From positions 5,444,001-5,508,000 of the forward strand of contig NZ_FNSY01000001.1 in NCBI RefSeq assembly GCF_900105515.1: DNA of 64,000 nt, read 5' to 3'. How positions within the stretch are numbered: the stretch's first letter is position 1; every line of letters begins with the position of its first letter. This document shows positions 35,976 through 44,936 of this stretch, one piece after another. The translations under genes were made by a program, and so were the position numbers. The stretch is from Streptomyces sp. 2131.1 (GTDB taxonomy: Bacteria; Actinomycetota; Actinomycetes; Streptomycetales; Streptomycetaceae). A model generated the notes under the pieces. It worked only from the letters and a program-made list of their open reading frames with translations. It was not told the origin of the DNA and searched no databases.

Positions 35976-36923
35976 GTGACGGCCGTCGAGTCCCGACCCG
36001 CAGGGGTCGCCTTGACTCCGAGCCCAGGGGGCCAACGCCCATTCGGGGCCCGTGTCAAGGCATTCGTGGCACTGACCAAGCCTCGGATCATCGAGCTGTT
36101 GCTGATCACCACTGTTCCGGTGATGTTCCTGGCCGCTCAGGGTGTACCCGACCTGTGGCTCGTGCTCACTACCACCATCGGCGGCTATCTGTCCGCCGGC
36201 GGTGCCAATGCACTGAACATGTACATCGACCGCGACATCGACGCGCTGATGGACCGTACGGCGCAGCGCCCGCTGGTCACCGGCATGGTGAGCCCGCGCG
36301 AGTGCCTGGCGTTCGGCATCACCCTCGCGGTGGTCTCGACGGTCTGGTTCGGGCTGCTCGTCAACTGGCTGTCGGCGGCGCTTTCGCTGGGAGCCCTGCT
36401 CTTCTACGTCGTGGTCTACACGATGCTGCTGAAGCGCCGCACCGCGCAGAACATCGTCTGGGGGGGCATCGCGGGCTGCATGCCGGTCCTCATCGGCTGG
36501 TCCGCCGTGACGAACGAGATGTCCTGGGCCGCGGTGATCCTCTTCGCCGTCATCTTCTTCTGGACGCCGCCGCACTACTGGCCGCTGTCCATGAAGGTCA
36601 AGGACGACTACGCGCGCGTCGGCGTCCCGATGCTCCCGGTCATCGCGTCCAACCGGGTGGTCGCCCGCCAGATCGTCGCCTACAGCTGGGTGATGGTCGC
36701 CGTCTCGCTGCTGCTCACCCCGCTGGGCTACACCGGCTGGTTCTACACGGCCGTGGCGCTGCTCACCGGCGGCTTCTGGCTCTGGGAGGCGCACGCGCTG
36801 CTCAGCAGGGCCAAGGCCGGCGTGACGGGCGCGAAGCTCAAGGAGATGCGGCTGTTCCACTGGTCGATCACCTACGTCTCGCTGCTGTTCGTGGCCGTGG
36901 CGGTGGACCCCTTCCTCCGGTAG
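35976..36923 (+). CDS. ctaB: Protoheme IX farnesyltransferase (heme O synthase)
   Basis: 315-residue membrane prenyltransferase that adds farnesyl to heme b for the aa3 oxidase. UbiA-type aspartate motifs are NMYIDRDIDALMDRT (about 72-86) and the second-half KVKDDYARVGVPMLP; about nine hydrophobic helices follow LTKPRIIELLLITT. GTG at 35976 (TAVESRPAG) is preferred; AGGGG is just upstream. A very strong hairpin closes the gene. ctaA, the next enzyme of heme A synthesis, is 500 bases downstream on the other strand. Confidence 0.96.
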   Translation: MTAVESRPAGVALTPSPGGQRPFGARVKAFVALTKPRIIELLLITTVPVMFLAAQGVPDLWLVLTTTIGGYLSAGGANALNMYIDRDIDALMDRTAQRPLVTGMVSPRECLAFGITLAVVSTVWFGLLVNWLSAALSLGALLFYVVVYTMLLKRRTAQNIVWGGIAGCMPVLIGWSAVTNEMSWAAVILFAVIFFWTPPHYWPLSMKVKDDYARVGVPMLPVIASNRVVARQIVAYSWVMVAVSLLLTPLGYTGWFYTAVALLTGGFWLWEAHALLSRAKAGVTGAKLKEMRLFHWSITYVSLLFVAVAVDPFLR

Positions 36924-36937
36924 GACCCCTTTCCGGC

Positions 36938-36981
36938 CGACGGGCGGGGAGCGTGGCACAAGCCACGCTCCCCGCCCGTCG
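36938..36981 (+). terminator. Terminator of ctaB (20-bp perfect stem)
   Basis: CGACGGGCGGGGAGCGTGGC (36938-36957) pairs over its full length with 36962-36981 around ACAA. Confidence 0.85.
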
Positions 36982-37001
36982 CCGGTTGATCTACCCGCCG
37001 G

Positions 37002-37007
37002 TAGCAT
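37002..37007 (+). promoter_or_regulatory. -10 element of a leaderless small gene
   Basis: TAGCAT followed by 7 bases and the ATG at 37015; no ribosome site is present, so the message probably starts at the ATG. Confidence 0.45.
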
Positions 37008-37014
37008 CCTGTCC

Positions 37015-37380
37015 ATGGCAGACACGGCAGCTGAGACGGCTGAGACCCAGGTGGACGGCAGGCGGGCGGCGCGCGCGGAGCGCAGGGCGGCCCGGCTGGC
37101 CAAGCAGATCGGGGCCTTCGCGAAGGCCCACGGCGGCGCCGAGGGGCAGGTCGCCTACCTCGGGCAGATGGGCGCGCGCATCGTCCTGGTGGGCGAGGAC
37201 GGCGGCTGGGGCGATCTGGTCGCCCCCTCGTACGAGATCGCCGAGAGCGCCGCGCAGAAGTCCGGGATCACCCTGCACGAGTCCTTCGACGGCGAGTTCG
37301 CGGCGAAGGTGCACACGGGCCCGTACGAGTGGTCCCGGATGGCCGGCATCCAGGTCGGCGGCCCGTCGAACAAGGCCTGA
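37015..37380 (+). CDS. Conserved actinobacterial protein of unknown function
   Basis: 121 residues, cytoplasmic. The first 45 residues are Ala/Arg/Glu-rich and helical (RRAARAERRAARLAKQIGAF), the rest is a small alpha-beta domain with MGARIVLVGEDGGWGDLVAP, SGITLHESFDGEF and YEWSRMAGIQVGG. I do not recognise the family, though small proteins of this kind sit between ctaB and ctaA in streptomycetes. It has an apparent leaderless start and is isolated by strong hairpins on both sides. Confidence 0.8.
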   Translation: MADTAAETAETQVDGRRAARAERRAARLAKQIGAFAKAHGGAEGQVAYLGQMGARIVLVGEDGGWGDLVAPSYEIAESAAQKSGITLHESFDGEFAAKVHTGPYEWSRMAGIQVGGPSNKA

Positions 37381-37390
37381 GAACCGAAAC

Positions 37391-37444
37391 GGACCGGGGC
37401 CCCCGCTCCACGGCTCTGCGCCGTCGGAGCGGGGGCCCCGGTCC
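37391..37444. terminator. Very long bidirectional hairpin between a small gene and ctaA
   Basis: A 19-bp perfect outer stem (37391-37409 with 37426-37444) plus an inner ACGGC/GCCGT stem and loop TCTGC. It sits between convergent genes and serves both. Confidence 0.85.
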
Positions 37445-37465
37445 ATTGTCCGTGTGCCGCCCGGC

Positions 37466-38479
37466 TCAGCCGGCCGCGGCGGGCTCCGCCTGCTCGACCA
37501 CCGGCTCCGGCACCCGGGCCACCGCCACCGGCCGCTCCCGCAGCGACAGCATGACGCGTACGACCCCGATCCACACCAGGCACGAGCCGAGCATGTGCAG
37601 CCCGACCAGGATCTCCGGGGTGTCGGTGAAGTACTGCACATAGCCGATGACACCCTGCGCCATCAGGATCAGGAACAGCTCACGTGTCCGGTGCAGCGGT
37701 CCGACCGGCGCGTCCACGGCCTTCAGGACGAACCAGAGCGCGACCGTCAGCGCCACCACGACCCACGCCAGGTCGGCGTGCAGCTGGGCGACCGTCTTCC
37801 AGTCGATCGGGATGCGGTGGACGTCGCTGGAGTCGCCCGCGTGCCGCCCGGCACCCGTGACCACCGTGCCCACGGCGATCAGGAGCCCCGCCGCGACGGC
37901 CAGCAGCCAGGCCAGCTGCGCGACCGCCTTGCCGACCAGCGGGCGCGGCGCCTCGTCGCCCTCACGGGTCCGCTGCCAGGTCGTCAGGGCGACCGTGAGC
38001 AGCGCGGTGGACAGCAGGAAGTGCGCCGCCACGGTGTACGGGTTCAGCCCGACGAGCACCACGATGCCGCCGAGCACCGCGTTGCCCATCACGATCCAGA
38101 ACTGGACCCAGCCGAGCAGGGTGACGCTGCGCCGCCAGGGCTTCGCGGAGCGGGCCGCGATGATCGCCCAGCCGACCGCCGCGCACAGCACGTACGTGAG
38201 CATGCGGTTGCCGAACTCGATGGCTCCGTGGAAGCCCATCGCGCTCGTCGCCGTCAGGCTCTCGTCGGTGCACTTGGGCCAGGTCGGGCAGCCGAGGCCG
38301 GAGCCGGTCAGCCGGACGGCGCCGCCGGTCACGACGATGACGACGGCCATCACGACGGCGGACATGGCCGCGCGGCGCACCGTCCGCGGCTGGGGCGTCC
38401 AGCGCTCGGCGATGTACAGCAGCGGGTTGCGCAGGGCTTGAGCGACTTCGGCTCGGGTCAGCTTGGGCACGCGCACCAT
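37466..38479 (-). CDS. ctaA: Heme A synthase (Cox15/CtaA)
   Basis: 337-residue membrane enzyme converting heme O to heme A. About eight helices in two four-helix halves; the extracellular loop GSGLGCPTWPKC carries the conserved cysteine pair, and heme-binding histidines are in GFHGAIEFGNR and the later VAAHFLLSTALL and AQLHADLAWV. ATG at 38479 is chosen because homologous starts begin MVRVPK; a TTG at 38500 would add seven residues. The upstream ribosome site is poor. Its partner ctaB is divergently placed upstream in the pathway, across a small gene. Confidence 0.94.
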   Translation of the reverse strand: MVRVPKLTRAEVAQALRNPLLYIAERWTPQPRTVRRAAMSAVVMAVVIVVTGGAVRLTGSGLGCPTWPKCTDESLTATSAMGFHGAIEFGNRMLTYVLCAAVGWAIIAARSAKPWRRSVTLLGWVQFWIVMGNAVLGGIVVLVGLNPYTVAAHFLLSTALLTVALTTWQRTREGDEAPRPLVGKAVAQLAWLLAVAAGLLIAVGTVVTGAGRHAGDSSDVHRIPIDWKTVAQLHADLAWVVVALTVALWFVLKAVDAPVGPLHRTRELFLILMAQGVIGYVQYFTDTPEILVGLHMLGSCLVWIGVVRVMLSLRERPVAVARVPEPVVEQAEPAAAG

Positions 38480-38555
38480 GGTAGGGCGCCGCTTGTGCAA
38501 GCTTTCACGAGGGGCCTTCCGCCCTGACCGGCGCGACGCCTCCCAGGGGGGACGA

Positions 38556-38567
38556 GTTACGCGTAAC
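38556..38567. promoter_or_regulatory. Perfect palindrome upstream of ctaA
   Basis: GTTACGCGTAAC is a perfect 12-bp palindrome, 77 bases upstream of the ctaA start and 24 bases after the ABC permease stop. It is a candidate operator or promoter element; no regulator is identified. Confidence 0.35.
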
Positions 38568-38590
38568 GGCGACGGAATGCGTCCGCCGGC

Positions 38591-39354
38591 TCACTCCCAG
38601 CGGAAGAAGCGGGCCGCCGCGCCGAGCCCCAGCACCGTCCAGACCGCGAGGATGCCCAGGTCGCCCCACGGCATTCCGGCGCCGTGCTGGAGGACGTCCC
38701 GCAGCCCGTCCGAGAGGGCCGCGACGGGCAGCAGTCCCAGCACCGACTGCACCGCGTCCGGGAACTTCTCCAGCGGCACGATGACCCCGCCGCCCACCAG
38801 CAGCAGCAGGAACACCAGGTTGGCGGCGGCGAGTGTCGCCTCGGCCTTCAGCGTCCCGGCCATCAGCAGCCCGAGCCCGGAGAACGCGGCGGTCCCCAGC
38901 ACCAGGAGCAGCAGCACGGAGAGGGGGTTGCCGTGCGGCGACCAGCCCAGCGCGAACGCGATCACCGTCAGCAGGACCACCTGGAGGACCTCGGTTACCA
39001 GCACGGACAGGGTCTTCGCGGTCATCAGCGCCCACCGGGGCAGCGGCGACGCGCCGAGGCGCTTGAGCACGCCGTAGCGCCGCTCGAACCCGGTGGCGAT
39101 GGCCTGTCCGGTGAAGGCCGTCGACATCACGGCCAGCGCCAGCACGCCGGGCGCCAGGAAGTCGACCGCCTCGCCCGCGCCGGTGTCCACGATGTCCACG
39201 GAGCTGAACAGCACGAGCAGCAGCGTCGGGATGACCACGGTCAGCAGCAACTGCTCGCCGTTGCGCAGCAGCATCCGCGTCTCCAGCGCGGTCTGCGCGG
39301 CGATCATGCGCGGCAGCGGGGCGGCGCCCGGCCGGGGGGTGTACGTACCGGCGC

Positions 39355-39358
<4 letters not shown>
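38591..39358 (-). CDS. ABC-2 type exporter, membrane subunit
   Basis: 255 residues with six hydrophobic segments in the ABC-2 pattern (after residues about 35, 65, 110, 140, 175 and 230) and the family stretch AFTGQAIATGFERRYGVLKRLGASPLPR between the second and third. It overlaps the ATPase gene by 4 bases, so the pair forms one exporter. ATG at 39358. The substrate is not shown; daunorubicin/drug or lipid exporters have this layout. Confidence 0.88.
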
Positions 39359-40287
<929 letters not shown>

Positions 40288-40337
40288 GGCAGACGAGTCT
40301 AGGCAGCGGCCCGCGAACGCCCTGCCCCGGGGCTTGA

Positions 40338-40351
40338 TTAGGTAACCCTAA
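40338..40351. promoter_or_regulatory. TTAGG-TAAC-CCTAA inverted repeat (possible iron-box relative)
   Basis: Perfect 5-bp arms with a 4-base centre between the ABC exporter and sufR. It agrees with about 13 of 19 positions of the actinobacterial DmdR/IdeR iron box (TTAGGTTAGGCTAACCTAA), so it is a weak candidate. Confidence 0.35.
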
Positions 40352-40387
40352 GTGATGAAAGGCACCGTTGATCGTTTCGGACCGTGG

Positions 40388-40417
40388 TTGTCAGAGCCGG
40401 ATGAATTACGCAACAAT
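40388..40417 (+). promoter_or_regulatory. Candidate leaderless promoter of the suf operon
   Basis: TTGTCA (40388-40393), 18 bases, AACAAT (40412-40417). The predicted transcription start at about 40424 coincides with the sufR GTG, and no ribosome site precedes that codon. Confidence 0.55.
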
Positions 40418-40424
40418 GGCGTTG
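40411..40424 (+). promoter_or_regulatory. SufR operator CAAC-N6-GTTG
   Basis: CAAC, AATGGC, GTTG: an exact match to the CAAC-N6-GTTG operator known for SufR repressors. It covers the -10 and the predicted start point, so bound repressor would block polymerase. Confidence 0.7.
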
Positions 40425-41164
40425 TGAAATACGCGGGCGAGGCTCCTCAGGAGGAACTCGCGACCGGTGAGCGCTCGACGCGCAACCGTGTCGCGCGGTC
40501 CATCCTGGACCACGGCCCGTCCACGGTCGCGGAGCTGGCGAAGCGCCTGGGCCTCACCCAGGCCGCCGTCCGGCGCCACCTCGACGCCCTCGCCTGCGAC
40601 GGCGTCGTCGAGGCCCGCGAGAAGCGGGTGTACGGGGCGCGGACCCGGGGCCGTCCGGCCAAGGTGTTCGCCCTCACCGACTGCGGCCGGGACGCCTTCG
40701 ACCAGTCCTACGACTCGCTCGCCGCGGACGCCCTGCGCTGGATCGCCGAGACCGCGGGCGACGAAGCGGTCATGGCATTCGCCCGGGCCAGGACCGCCGA
40801 GCAGTCGGCGGCCTACCGCGCGGCGATCGACGCCGCGGACCCCGAGGCCCGTACGGAGGCGCTGGCCAAGGCGCTGACCGCCGACGGGTACGCTGCTACG
40901 GCGCGCAGCGCGCCGGGCCCGCAGCAGGGTGAGCAGCTGTGCCAGCACCACTGCCCGGTCGCACACGTCGCCGAGCAGTACCCGCAGCTGTGCGAGGCGG
41001 AGACGGAGATCTTCTCCAGCCTCCTGGGGACCCATGTGCAGCGTCTGGCCACCATCGCCCACGGCGACGGGGTGTGCACGACGTACATTCCGCGCAGCGG
41101 ACACCCCACCCCACAGACCACCGATTCAGCATCTGCAAGCACGGCCGGGAGGAACCCCGAATGA
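40424..41164 (+). CDS. sufR: SufR-type iron-sulfur transcriptional repressor
   Basis: 246 residues; represses the suf operon when it holds a [4Fe-4S] cluster. The winged helix-turn-helix is at about 25-85 (STVAELAKRLGLTQAAVRRHLDAL). Cluster cysteines fit the actinobacterial pattern: Cys177-X12-Cys190-X27-Cys218, with an extra Cys173. The GTG at 40424 is chosen since a promoter and operator end there; an open frame from 40352 would run through them. It overlaps sufB by 4 bases and is the first gene of the operon, so control is autoregulatory. Confidence 0.92.
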   Translation: MKYAGEAPQEELATGERSTRNRVARSILDHGPSTVAELAKRLGLTQAAVRRHLDALACDGVVEAREKRVYGARTRGRPAKVFALTDCGRDAFDQSYDSLAADALRWIAETAGDEAVMAFARARTAEQSAAYRAAIDAADPEARTEALAKALTADGYAATARSAPGPQQGEQLCQHHCPVAHVAEQYPQLCEAETEIFSSLLGTHVQRLATIAHGDGVCTTYIPRSGHPTPQTTDSASASTAGRNPE

Positions 41165-42582
41165 CGCTCCCCACGGAGACTGCCCACCCTGAGCTCGATG
41201 GCCTGGGCACGTACGAATTCGGCTGGGCCGACTCCGACGCGGCAGGCGCGGCGGCCAAGCGCGGCCTCTCCGAGGCCGTCGTCCGCGACATCTCGGAGAA
41301 GAAGAACGAGCCCGAGTGGATGCTGAAGCTGCGGCTCAAGGGCCTCAAGCTCTTCGGCAAGAAGCCGATGCCGAACTGGGGCTCGGACCTGTCGGGCATC
41401 GACTTCGACAACATCAAGTACTTCGTCCGCTCGACGGAGAAGCAGGCCGCCTCCTGGGACGACCTGCCCGAGGACATCAAGAACACGTACGACAAGCTCG
41501 GCATCCCGGAGGCGGAGAAGCAGCGCCTCGTCGCCGGTGTCGCCGCGCAGTACGAGTCCGAGGTCGTCTACCACCAGATCCGCGAGGACCTGGAGGAGCA
41601 GGGCGTCATCTTCGTCGACACCGACACCGCGCTGAAGGAGCACGAGGAGCTCTTCAAGGAGTACTTCGGCACCGTCATCCCGGTCGGCGACAACAAGTTC
41701 GCGTCGCTGAACACGGCCGTGTGGTCCGGCGGCTCCTTCATCTACGTGCCCAAGGGTGTCCACGTCGACATCCCGCTCCAGGCCTACTTCCGTATCAACA
41801 CGGAGAACATGGGCCAGTTCGAGCGGACGCTGATCATCGTCGACGAGGACGCCTACGTCCACTACGTCGAGGGCTGCACGGCCCCGATCTACTCCTCCGA
41901 CTCGCTGCACTCCGCGGTCGTCGAGATCATCGTGAAGAAGGGCGGCCGCTGCCGCTACACGACGATCCAGAACTGGTCGAACAACGTCTACAACCTGGTC
42001 ACCAAGCGCGCCGTGGCCTACGAGGGCGCGACCATGGAGTGGGTCGACGGCAACATCGGCTCCAAGGTCACCATGAAGTACCCGGCCGTCTACCTGATGG
42101 GCGAGCACGCCAAGGGCGAGACCCTGTCCATCGCCTTCGCGGGCGAGGGCCAGCACCAGGACGCCGGCGCCAAGATGGTCCACATGGCCCCGAACACCTC
42201 GTCCAACATCGTCTCCAAGTCGGTGGCGCGAGGCGGCGGCCGCACCTCGTACCGCGGTCTGATCGAGATCGGCGAGGGCGCGCCGGGCGCGAAGTCCAAC
42301 GTGCTGTGCGACGCGCTGCTCGTCGACACGATCTCCCGCTCCGACACGTACCCGTACGTCGACGTCCGCGAGGACGACGTGTCGATGGGCCACGAGGCGA
42401 CCGTCTCCAAGGTCTCCGAGGACCAGCTCTTCTACCTGATGAGCCGCGGCATGACCGAGTTCGAGGCCATGGCGATGATCGTGCGCGGCTTCGTCGAGCC
42501 GATCGCCAAGGAGCTCCCGATGGAGTACGCCCTGGAGCTCAACCGGCTGATCGAGCTGCAGATGGAGGGCTCGGTCGGCTAG
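41161..42582 (+). CDS. sufB: Fe-S cluster assembly protein SufB
   Basis: 473 residues; scaffold of the SufBCD complex on which clusters form. Family features: YFVRSTEKQAASWDDLPEDIKNTYDKLGIPEAEKQ at about 80-115, the beta-helix core with WSGGSFIYVPKGVHV, HYVEGCTAPIYSSDSLHSAVVEI with the conserved cysteine, and C-terminal EDQLFYLMSRGMTE. No intein is inserted. GGGAGGAACCCCGA precedes the ATG, which overlaps the sufR stop. Confidence 0.97.
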   Translation: MTLPTETAHPELDGLGTYEFGWADSDAAGAAAKRGLSEAVVRDISEKKNEPEWMLKLRLKGLKLFGKKPMPNWGSDLSGIDFDNIKYFVRSTEKQAASWDDLPEDIKNTYDKLGIPEAEKQRLVAGVAAQYESEVVYHQIREDLEEQGVIFVDTDTALKEHEELFKEYFGTVIPVGDNKFASLNTAVWSGGSFIYVPKGVHVDIPLQAYFRINTENMGQFERTLIIVDEDAYVHYVEGCTAPIYSSDSLHSAVVEIIVKKGGRCRYTTIQNWSNNVYNLVTKRAVAYEGATMEWVDGNIGSKVTMKYPAVYLMGEHAKGETLSIAFAGEGQHQDAGAKMVHMAPNTSSNIVSKSVARGGGRTSYRGLIEIGEGAPGAKSNVLCDALLVDTISRSDTYPYVDVREDDVSMGHEATVSKVSEDQLFYLMSRGMTEFEAMAMIVRGFVEPIAKELPMEYALELNRLIELQMEGSVG

Positions 42583-42591
42583 TGCCGCCGA

Positions 42592-42613
42592 GGCCGGCCC
42601 GGAAGGGCCGGCC
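42592..42613 (+). terminator. Hairpin inside the suf operon (sufB-sufD)
   Basis: GGCCGGCCC (42592-42600) and GGGCCGGCC (42605-42613) pair perfectly around GGAA. Genes continue after 53 bases, so it more likely stabilises or partly attenuates the message than ends it. Confidence 0.45.
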
Positions 42614-42665
42614 CCCGAGTCCCCCCGACACCTGTCCGACCGAGAAAGCGAGCACTACGACAGCC

Positions 42666-43847
42666 ATGGCTGAGGCTCAGAACATCCCCGCGGGGTCCAC
42701 CACCGCCGGTTCCATCGCGGTGGCCGCGGAGTCGACCGTCGCCACGCGCATGAGCGCACCCCCGTCCTTCGACGTAGCGGACTTCCCCGTCCCGCACGGC
42801 CGCGAGGAGGAGTGGCGGTTCACCCCGCTGGAGCGGCTGCGCGGCCTGCACGACGGCACCGCCGTCGCCACCGGCAGCGGTGTGAAGGTCGCGATCGAGG
42901 CCCCCGAGGGCGTCACGGTCGAGACCGTCGGCCGCGACGACGCCCGGCTCGGCAAGGCCGGCAAGCCGGTGGACCGGGTTGCCGCGCAGGCCTACTCGTC
43001 CTTCGAGCGGGCCCACGTCGTGACGGTCCCGAAGGAGGCCGTGCTCACCGAGCCGATCCGGATCGCCGTGCACGGCGAGGGCGGTGTCGCCTACGGCCAC
43101 CAGGTCGTGGAGCTGGGCGCCTTCGCCGAGGCCGTCGTCGTCATCGACCACACGGGTGACGCGGTGCTCGCCGCCAACGTCGACTACGTCCTGGGCGACG
43201 GCGCCAAGCTGACCGTCGTCTCCGTGCAGGACTGGGACGAGCGCGCCGTCCACGTCGGCCAGCACAACGCGCTGGTCGGCCGGGACGCCTCGTTCAAGTC
43301 CGTCGTCGTCACCTTCGGCGGCGACGTGGTCCGGCTGCACCCCCGGATCGCGTACGCGGGCACCGGTGGCGAGGCCGAGCTGTTCGGCCTGTACTTCACC
43401 GACAAGGGCCAGCACCAGGAGCACCGCCTCCTGGTCGACCACAACACCCCGCACTGCAAGTCCAACGTGGCCTACAAGGGCGCGCTCCAGGGCGACGAGG
43501 CGCACGCGGTGTGGATCGGCGACGTGCTCATCCAGGCCGCGGCCGAGGGCACCGACACCTACGAGATGAACCGCAACCTGGTTCTGACCGACGGTGCGCG
43601 GGTCGACTCGGTGCCGAACCTGGAGATCGAGACCGGCGAGATCGTCGGCGCCGGCCACGCCTCCGCGACCGGCCGCTTCGACGACGAGCAGCTGTTCTAC
43701 CTCCAGTCCCGCGGCATCCCCGCCGAGGAGGCCCGCCGCCTCGTCGTGCGCGGCTTCTTCGCCGAGCTGGTCCAGCAGATCGGCCTGCCCGACGTCGAGG
43801 CCCGGCTGCTCGACAAGATCGAGGCCGAGCTGGAGGCGTCGGTCTGA
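42666..43847 (+). CDS. sufD: Fe-S cluster assembly protein SufD
   Basis: 393 residues; partner of SufB. N-terminal FPVPHGREEEWRFTPLERLRGL (about 40-61) and the beta-helix core with HRLLVDHNTPHCKSNVAYKGAL and SVPNLEIETGEIVGAGHASATGRFDDEQLFYLQSRGI are diagnostic. ATG at 42666 follows GAGCACTACGACAGCC with only a weak ribosome site. The stop overlaps the next ATG (TGATG). Confidence 0.96.
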   Translation: MAEAQNIPAGSTTAGSIAVAAESTVATRMSAPPSFDVADFPVPHGREEEWRFTPLERLRGLHDGTAVATGSGVKVAIEAPEGVTVETVGRDDARLGKAGKPVDRVAAQAYSSFERAHVVTVPKEAVLTEPIRIAVHGEGGVAYGHQVVELGAFAEAVVVIDHTGDAVLAANVDYVLGDGAKLTVVSVQDWDERAVHVGQHNALVGRDASFKSVVVTFGGDVVRLHPRIAYAGTGGEAELFGLYFTDKGQHQEHRLLVDHNTPHCKSNVAYKGALQGDEAHAVWIGDVLIQAAAEGTDTYEMNRNLVLTDGARVDSVPNLEIETGEIVGAGHASATGRFDDEQLFYLQSRGIPAEEARRLVVRGFFAELVQQIGLPDVEARLLDKIEAELEASV

Positions 43848-44164
43848 TGGCCTTCGTGAAAGCCTGCGCGCTGAGCGAGCTGGAGGACGACACCCCCAAG
43901 CGGGTGGAGCTCGACGGCACGCCGGTCTCCGTCGTCCGCACCGAGGGCGAGGTGTTCGCGATCAACGACATCTGCTCGCACGCGAACGTCTCGCTGTCCG
44001 AGGGCGAGGTCGAGGACTGCTCGATCGAGTGCTGGCTGCACGGTTCCAGCTTCGACCTCCGCACCGGCAAGCCGTCCGGCCTTCCCGCGACGCGCCCCGT
44101 CCCCGTATACCCCGTCAAGATCGAAGGGGACGATGTGCTCGTCTCCGTCACCCAGGAGTCCTGA
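43847..44164 (+). CDS. Rieske-type ferredoxin in the suf operon
   Basis: 105 residues, cytoplasmic, one Rieske domain: Cys43 and His45 in ICSHANVSL, Cys62 and His65 in ECWLHGSSF. The extra disulfide cysteines of high-potential Rieske proteins are absent, as in dioxygenase-type ferredoxins. In actinobacterial suf operons this gene is regularly placed between sufD and sufC; a role in supplying electrons or carrying a nascent cluster is proposed by position only. Its start overlaps sufD. Confidence 0.93.
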   Translation: MAFVKACALSELEDDTPKRVELDGTPVSVVRTEGEVFAINDICSHANVSLSEGEVEDCSIECWLHGSSFDLRTGKPSGLPATRPVPVYPVKIEGDDVLVSVTQES

Positions 44165-44171
44165 GTCACCC

Positions 44172-44936
44172 ATGGCAACGCTTGAAATCCGCGACCTGCA
44201 CGTCACCGTCGAGGCCGACAACGCCACGAAGGAGATCCTCAAGGGCGTCGACCTGACCGTGAAGCAGGGCGAGACCCACGCCATCATGGGCCCCAACGGG
44301 TCCGGCAAGTCCACCCTCGCCTACTCGCTGGCCGGTCACCCCAAGTACACGATCACCAGCGGCACGGTGACCCTGGACGGCGAGGACGTCCTGGAGATGT
44401 CCGTCGACGAGCGGGCCCGCGCCGGCCTGTTCCTCGCCATGCAGTACCCGGTCGAGATCCCCGGTGTCTCGGTCTCCAACTTCCTGCGCACCTCCGCCAC
44501 CGCCGTCCGCGGCGAGGCCCCCAAGCTGCGTACCTGGGTGAAGGAGGTCAAGGAGGCGATGGCGGAACTCCAGATGGACCCGTCCTTCGCCGAGCGCAAC
44601 GTCAACGAGGGCTTCTCCGGCGGTGAGAAGAAGCGCCACGAGATCCTTCAGCTGGAGCTCCTCAAGCCGAAGGTCGCCATCCTCGACGAGACCGACTCCG
44701 GTCTGGACGTCGACGCGCTGCGGATCGTCTCCGAGGGCGTCAACCGGGTCCGCGAGAGCGGCGAGGTCGGCACCCTGCTGATCACGCACTACACCCGGAT
44801 TCTCCGGTACATCAAGCCCGACTTCGTGCACGTCTTCGCCAACGGACGGATCGCCGAGTCCGGCGGCGCCGAGCTGGCCGACAAGCTGGAGAACGAGGGC
44901 TACGAGGCGTACGTGAAGGGTGGCGCTTCCGAGTGA
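44172..44936 (+). CDS. sufC: Fe-S assembly ATPase SufC
   Basis: 254 residues; ABC-type ATPase that drives the SufBD scaffold. Walker A GPNGSGKS (40-47), signature GFSGGEKKRHEILQ, Walker B KVAILDETDSGLDVD and H-loop ITHYTRIL are intact. ATG at 44172 follows the Rieske gene by 7 bases; the stop overlaps sufS by 4 bases (GTGA). Confidence 0.97.
   Translation: MATLEIRDLHVTVEADNATKEILKGVDLTVKQGETHAIMGPNGSGKSTLAYSLAGHPKYTITSGTVTLDGEDVLEMSVDERARAGLFLAMQYPVEIPGVSVSNFLRTSATAVRGEAPKLRTWVKEVKEAMAELQMDPSFAERNVNEGFSGGEKKRHEILQLELLKPKVAILDETDSGLDVDALRIVSEGVNRVRESGEVGTLLITHYTRILRYIKPDFVHVFANGRIAESGGAELADKLENEGYEAYVKGGASE

Noticed and set aside
35758..35979. Plus-strand open frame before ctaB
   Set aside because: Arg/Pro-rich composition and overlap with the ctaB start; no sign of coding.
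36938..36981. 20-bp inverted repeat as a mobile-element end or attachment site
   Set aside because: No transposase, target duplication or second end nearby; a terminator explains it.
40352..40423. Longer start of sufR from 40352
   Set aside because: It would translate through the promoter and the CAAC-N6-GTTG operator, and the added residues do not look like SufR.
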